A DNA stretch of 64,000 nt, taken from positions 1 through 64,000 of the forward strand of contig CALADZ010000005.1 in NCBI GenBank assembly GCA_937890575.1. The letters are read 5' to 3'. The notes beneath the pieces were generated by a model. The model did not search any database. It saw nothing but the letters and a program-made list of their open reading frames with translations, and was not told the DNA's origin. Shown one piece after another: positions 60,694 through 64,000 of this stretch (positions are counted from its first letter, which is position 1; each line of letters starts with the position of its first letter). The DNA comes from MAG-120531 sp002378585 (GTDB lineage Bacteria; Bacteroidota; Bacteroidia; Flavobacteriales; Flavobacteriaceae). The position numbers and the translations under genes are program-made.

Positions 60694-60701
60694 CAAAGGT
60701 A
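60694..60701 (-). promoter_or_regulatory. -7 box of the ilvD-ilvB-ilvN-ilvC-gapN operon
   Basis: TACCTTTG on the minus strand, exact match, about 32 bases before the ilvD ATG. A TTTG at 60729-60726 is 24 bases further upstream, longer than usual. I see no attenuator hairpin or leader peptide between it and ilvD. The remaining gap to yifB (to 60839) is A/T-rich and holds nothing recognisable. Confidence 0.6.
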
Positions 60702-60839
60702 TAAGATTGAGGAAACCCAGGAAGACAAACTTAAAATTTACGCTATTTTCAAAGCCCTTTTAAGTCATGTATCATATTGAAAATCAAATAAATGAATTGA
60801 TTTTTTTCACATATTCAGAATTTAATTTCTCCGTGAATT

Positions 60840-62351
60840 TTATTCAAAATATTCATCGAGCGATCTGTATTGTAACGCTTCGTAAATATGATCTAGGTTC
60901 ACGCGTTCTTGTTGTTCCAGATCAGCAATGGTTCTTGACACCTCATATAACATCGCCTGAGTGCGTATGGAGTACTTTTTCTGAGTCATATAGTGTACCC
61001 AAAAAGATTTAATTTCTCGATTGTTTTCCACGTGTTGCCACCAGGTGTTTGGCTGGTTACCCACTTGAGCCAAACGCATTTTGCGAAACTGACAACTTTT
61101 TTCAATGCGTTCATACACTAGAGAAGAGCTAGGTCCAATGGGTGCCTCAAGTAAATCTTCCTGAGGCAGTTTGGGGATGTCAATTTGAAGGGGTATTCGG
61201 TCCAATAGTGGTTTTGAGATCTTATTTCTATAGGATTTATCCCGATGCTCATCCCTATTTACTTGTTTGTTGGATTCTGTTTCCCCAATGGATCTGAAAG
61301 GACTTGGATTCATGCTAGCTATCAAGGTAAATGAAGCTGGTAGCTCTATATGATACGACCCTCGGGCCAATATAATTTTTTGCGATTCCAGTGGCTGTCG
61401 CAATCCCTCCAAGACACTTTTCTTGAATTCCGGTAACTCATCTAAATACAAAACACCTCGATGTGCTAGGGAAGCTTCGCCAGGTATCATAGGGTTGCCA
61501 CCACCTAACATTCCAGCGTTGGTACAGTGATGGTGTGGTTGTCTAAATGGTCTTTGATGGTTAAGAATTCCAAAAACTTGATTTAGTCTGGAGGAATACA
61601 CTTGGGTTACTTCTTGGATTTCTTGGTCACTCATTTTAGGAAGAATACCTGTAACTGATTTAGCGAGTAATGTTTTTCCCACACCAGGAGGACCCATCAT
61701 CAACAGGTGATGATTTCCCACGCAAGAAATTTCCAAGACCCTTTTGGCTACCATTTGACCCCTGATTTGAGACAGATCAACCTCGGTGATTCGTTGATCC
61801 GACTGCCTAATCTTGTTGGGTTTCTCTGGTTTAAGCCACGTTCCGCCCATCAGAAAAGAAGTGATTTGTGATAAGTGTTTAGCTCCATACACCTCAATTC
61901 CATCAACCAGTGAGGCCTCTTGAATGTTTTCCCAAGGAACGATGATTCCCTTTAAACCATGACGCATAGCGCACTTGGCCATGGATAGAGTTCCGGGAAC
62001 GGGCAATATACTTCCGTCAAGAGACAATGCGCCGACAATCATTAACCGCGCCAGCTGATCCGTGATCAATTGACCAGAACTCTGTAAAATACCCAAAGCT
62101 ATAGGCAAATCAAACCCCGTTCCCTGCTTTCGTATATCCGCTGGTGTCAGGTTGATGGTCATTCTTTTCACCATCATTTTTAAACCACATGATTTAAGTG
62201 CGGCGGCTATACGGTATTGACTTTCGCGAACAGCCCTGTCTGGCATGCCCACTAAATGATAACCTACACCTCGATCAGCTTGTACTTCTACAGTAATCAA
62301 TTCAGCATCAATACCCTTAATCGCTCCTGTAAATCCTTTACACAACATCAT
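60840..62351 (-). CDS. yifB: YifB/ComM-family Mg-chelatase-like AAA+ protein
   Basis: 503 aa. N-terminal Lon-like fold (GIDAELITVEVQADRGVGYHLVGMPDRAVRES), the AAA+ domain with Walker A GPPGVGKTLLAKS, Walker B RGVLYLDELPEF, RPFRQPHHHCTNAGMLGG, and the C-terminal Mg_chelatase_C region (HYMTQKKYSIRTQAMLYEVSRTIADL). ComM, the studied member, is a hexameric helicase aiding branch migration in natural transformation. Two ATGs are adjacent (62351, 62348); the second gives the usual beginning and lies 4 bases after a -7 box. Confidence 0.93.
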   Translation of the reverse strand: MMLCKGFTGAIKGIDAELITVEVQADRGVGYHLVGMPDRAVRESQYRIAAALKSCGLKMMVKRMTINLTPADIRKQGTGFDLPIALGILQSSGQLITDQLARLMIVGALSLDGSILPVPGTLSMAKCAMRHGLKGIIVPWENIQEASLVDGIEVYGAKHLSQITSFLMGGTWLKPEKPNKIRQSDQRITEVDLSQIRGQMVAKRVLEISCVGNHHLLMMGPPGVGKTLLAKSVTGILPKMSDQEIQEVTQVYSSRLNQVFGILNHQRPFRQPHHHCTNAGMLGGGNPMIPGEASLAHRGVLYLDELPEFKKSVLEGLRQPLESQKIILARGSYHIELPASFTLIASMNPSPFRSIGETESNKQVNRDEHRDKSYRNKISKPLLDRIPLQIDIPKLPQEDLLEAPIGPSSSLVYERIEKSCQFRKMRLAQVGNQPNTWWQHVENNREIKSFWVHYMTQKKYSIRTQAMLYEVSRTIADLEQQERVNLDHIYEALQYRSLDEYFE

Positions 62352-62352
62352 C

Positions 62353-62384
62353 CAAAAATAGTAGAGTCGCCAAAAGCGACTCTA
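62353..62384 (-). terminator. Terminator of the penicillin-acylase gene whose T-tract forms a -7 box for yifB
   Basis: On the minus strand a 9-base stem (TAGAGTCGC / GCGACTCTA, loop TTTTG; 62384-62362) is followed by C and TATTTTTG (62360-62353), which is at once the T-tract and an exact TAnnTTTG box. The yifB start codons follow within 1-4 bases. Confidence 0.6.
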
Positions 62385-62412
62385 ATAAAACGATAAACGA
62401 TGTAACCTATCG

Positions 62413-64000
62413 TTAATTGGGTACTAGGTGCAGTCGGGTAGACTGTGCCTTAATTTCGTCCCAATTCATCATCATCAACCTAAATTTTCCCTGATGAAAA
62501 AGATCGGCTTGATCGTTGTAATGCGGTGAAAAAGGATTGCCCGATTGACCAGTAGGCAGGATACTCATCGAGTGTTCTACATCGTTGAAATCAACAATTC
62601 TTCGGGTTGAAGGACCGTGATCCACAGCGTTATAGACAGAACCTGTATATTTAAAGGCCATATTGTTAATGACCTCCCTAGAACCTGTCGCGGCATAAGG
62701 ACCTACATTAAACAAAGGTGCCAAAATAGAGATGCTTCCCAAGGGATGACCATGGGTTACTGTATGCACTTTTGACCACTGCCATTTTTTTGGATTACTA
62801 CCTAACTCTTGGGAAAGAGCGATCATTGCCCGATCAAAAGAACGTCTCAACAAATCCGACTTAGTCTCTTTTTCCTGAGTGTTTACGTCGTCAAACCACA
62901 CAGAATTGATTTTATAAGTCAATGGGCGAACTAACCGTTTGGCAAAGTGGGTATTTAAAAATTGAGAGAAATTATCGGGCCCTAATTCATCTGAAAACAC
63001 AGAAGACAACCACTCGTATTCCCAACGGTGAAAAAATGCCGGCGCCAATTCTTCCAGACCATAACTCCCCTCCCACTGTTTTAAAATGCCGACCACCTGA
63101 TTAGCCTCAGGAGATAAGTCCCGTTGATCCATTTGCTTCAGCCATTGGTTCACCAGTTCTGCAGTAACTGAGGAGGTATCATCAAACATCATTTCAGCCA
63201 CCTGTTCTTTATCCCATTTTTTATCATTGTTCAACAGTTGGTCAATTCTTCTTGCCCTTGAATCTGGTGCGTAATAGCCAGGAAATAATACGCCATCCAT
63301 AGTGGATGTTGCGTTATTGGCCGTAAAAACGTAATGACTCTCAGGATTAATTGATTGTGGATTGTTGTCAAAGGGATATAAGTTGATGTGACTGTCCTTA
63401 GTGGTCACCCCAGTTTTGATAAAATGTGGGGCAATAGAGTCTGTAGTACTGTATAACTGACCAATAGCCCACCAGGCTATATTATCGTGTTGATCTCCAT
63501 ACATCATGTTCAAACCCGGCGCTTTTATTTCATGTAAATGACTGGCAAATTCAGCTATATCCTGTGCATGTTGCAATGCGTAAAGCGACTTTATAACATC
63601 AAATTCCATTTGGGTATAGACCCAATTAGAAGCGATTACCTCACGCTCAAAACCATTGGTTAACAAATCAGAAATCACCGGTCCGTGATGCGTATCCTTA
63701 ACCTCCAATATCCTCGGATTTTCTTCGCCTTTTACATGAATTTCATAACGGCGTTTGCCAAAGTCTGTCCAACCCCGATCGGTTAAGTATTGTTCTGGAT
63801 TATTGGGGTTTACTTTTTCTTGATAAAGATCTAAGTCGTCATTTTCAAACATAGTCAACCCATTAGCGTATTTTTTATTATGCGCTAAAAGTGGAATAGG
63901 AACTCCAGCAATATGGTATCCATATTTCTCATAATTGGGTGTTTTGATATGGGCCTCATACCAAACGGAAGGTGAGGAAAACCCGATATGAGGATCATTG
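62413..64000 (-). CDS. Penicillin acylase family protein, 5' end cut off by the window
   Basis: The frame is open to base 64000, giving about 528 codons. The longest start-to-stop reading begins at TTG 63858, but this is an internal Leu: upstream the frame reads NDPHIGFSSPSVWYEAHIK, the conserved segment shortly after the catalytic Ser of the beta chain, and then GYHIAGVPIPLLAHN. Downstream are TANNATSTMDGVLFPGYYAPDSRARRI, VHTVTHGHPLG and GASREVI-like TGSREVINNMAF. The family (Ntn hydrolases) includes penicillin G acylase and acyl-homoserine-lactone acylases; the N-terminal Ser itself is outside the window. The enzyme is usually periplasmic. Confidence 0.9.
   Translation of the reverse strand, partial: NDPHIGFSSPSVWYEAHIKTPNYEKYGYHIAGVPIPLLAHNKKYANGLTMFENDDLDLYQEKVNPNNPEQYLTDRGWTDFGKRRYEIHVKGEENPRILEVKDTHHGPVISDLLTNGFEREVIASNWVYTQMEFDVIKSLYALQHAQDIAEFASHLHEIKAPGLNMMYGDQHDNIAWWAIGQLYSTTDSIAPHFIKTGVTTKDSHINLYPFDNNPQSINPESHYVFTANNATSTMDGVLFPGYYAPDSRARRIDQLLNNDKKWDKEQVAEMMFDDTSSVTAELVNQWLKQMDQRDLSPEANQVVGILKQWEGSYGLEELAPAFFHRWEYEWLSSVFSDELGPDNFSQFLNTHFAKRLVRPLTYKINSVWFDDVNTQEKETKSDLLRRSFDRAMIALSQELGSNPKKWQWSKVHTVTHGHPLGSISILAPLFNVGPYAATGSREVINNMAFKYTGSVYNAVDHGPSTRRIVDFNDVEHSMSILPTGQSGNPFSPHYNDQADLFHQGKFRLMMMNWDEIKAQSTRLHLVPN

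Noticed and set aside
60662..60839. Riboswitch or attenuator before the ilv operon
   Set aside because: Only an A/T-rich gap with a -7 box was found; no hairpin followed by a T-run and no conserved riboswitch pattern.
62413..63858. Penicillin-acylase gene starting at TTG 63858
   Set aside because: The frame continues upstream to the window end and encodes conserved family sequence there, so the gene is cut by the window edge and that TTG is an internal Leu.
1..64000. Mobile elements, CRISPR arrays, integration sites or foreign islands
   Set aside because: No transposase, integrase, repeat array or long terminal repeat was seen, and codon use looks even throughout by eye.

Overview
The window is a dense, ordinary-looking stretch of chromosome from a Bacteroidota bacterium, most likely of the order Flavobacteriales. 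Family-level signs are the TAnnTTTG-type -7 promoter boxes with little Shine-Dalgarno signal, single-chain E1alpha-E1beta fusion dehydrogenases, a DUF4369-TlpA lipoprotein, a DUF1835 protein, an orphan HsdR_N-like gene divergent from holA, and a large outer-membrane M1-like protein. G+C looks low to moderate (not counted). Coding is nearly continuous on both strands, with the standard code. No gap exceeds 300 bases. I see no tRNA, rRNA, CRISPR array, insertion sequence, phage gene or plasmid function.

Layout. 1-2331: tail of a his operon (hisF end, hisIE) followed by a TruA-like gene and a DUF2461 gene. 2362-8323: an SF2 helicase, menB and a serine hydrolase on the minus strand, then an exported amidase and an exported M14 carboxypeptidase that overlap. 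8433-14864: a cold-shock-domain protein with a hairpin in its leader, a fused 2-oxoacid dehydrogenase E1, a 2OG-Fe(II) oxygenase overlapping a SUI1/eIF1-like gene, a DUF1835 gene with a nucleoside phosphorylase, and ung. 14901-28699: MutS2 without Smr, a DCC protein, a dicarboxylate/amino-acid symporter, aroC, a D-lactate/glycolate-type FAD/Fe-S dehydrogenase, a TlpA lipoprotein, rhomboid, an LpxL-like acyltransferase, glmM and ggt. 28755-39475: uvrA, a LOG protein, the M1-like barrel protein, a second fused E1, DoxX, holA and the HsdR_N-like gene. 39487-48926: a GT2, an OmpA lipoprotein, a YciO-type protein, UvrD helicase, an M20 hydrolase, a patatin and recG. 49040-60661: branched-chain amino-acid synthesis as two converging operons, leuC-leuD-cimA-like-leuB (plus) and ilvD-ilvB-ilvN-ilvC-gapN (minus), meeting at one strong hairpin terminator. 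60840-64000: yifB and a penicillin-acylase gene cut off by the window end.

How the genes work together. The BCAA block holds all common ilv steps plus LeuC/D/B. The aldol enzyme between leuD and leuB resembles Leptospira citramalate synthase more than classical LeuA, so isoleucine may be made from pyruvate plus acetyl-CoA; no threonine deaminase is in view. A GapN-type NADP-dependent glyceraldehyde-3-phosphate dehydrogenase ends the ilv operon and could supply NADPH for IlvC. The amidase and M14 peptidase, the LpxL-like acyltransferase, glmM, GT2, OmpA lipoprotein and rhomboid are envelope functions. MutS2, Ung, UvrA, UvrD, RecG, HolA and the SF2 helicase are DNA maintenance functions.

I did not find a clearly new multi-gene system. 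The best leads are the citramalate-type enzyme, a charge-swapped thiamine-diphosphate motif in the second E1 fusion, an M1-like protein lacking its zinc ligands, several promoter boxes placed 3-5 bases before start codons (possible leaderless mRNAs), including a palindromic divergent pair, and an oxygenase-SUI1 gene pair. Several apparent TTG starts lie inside -7 boxes and have been moved here.
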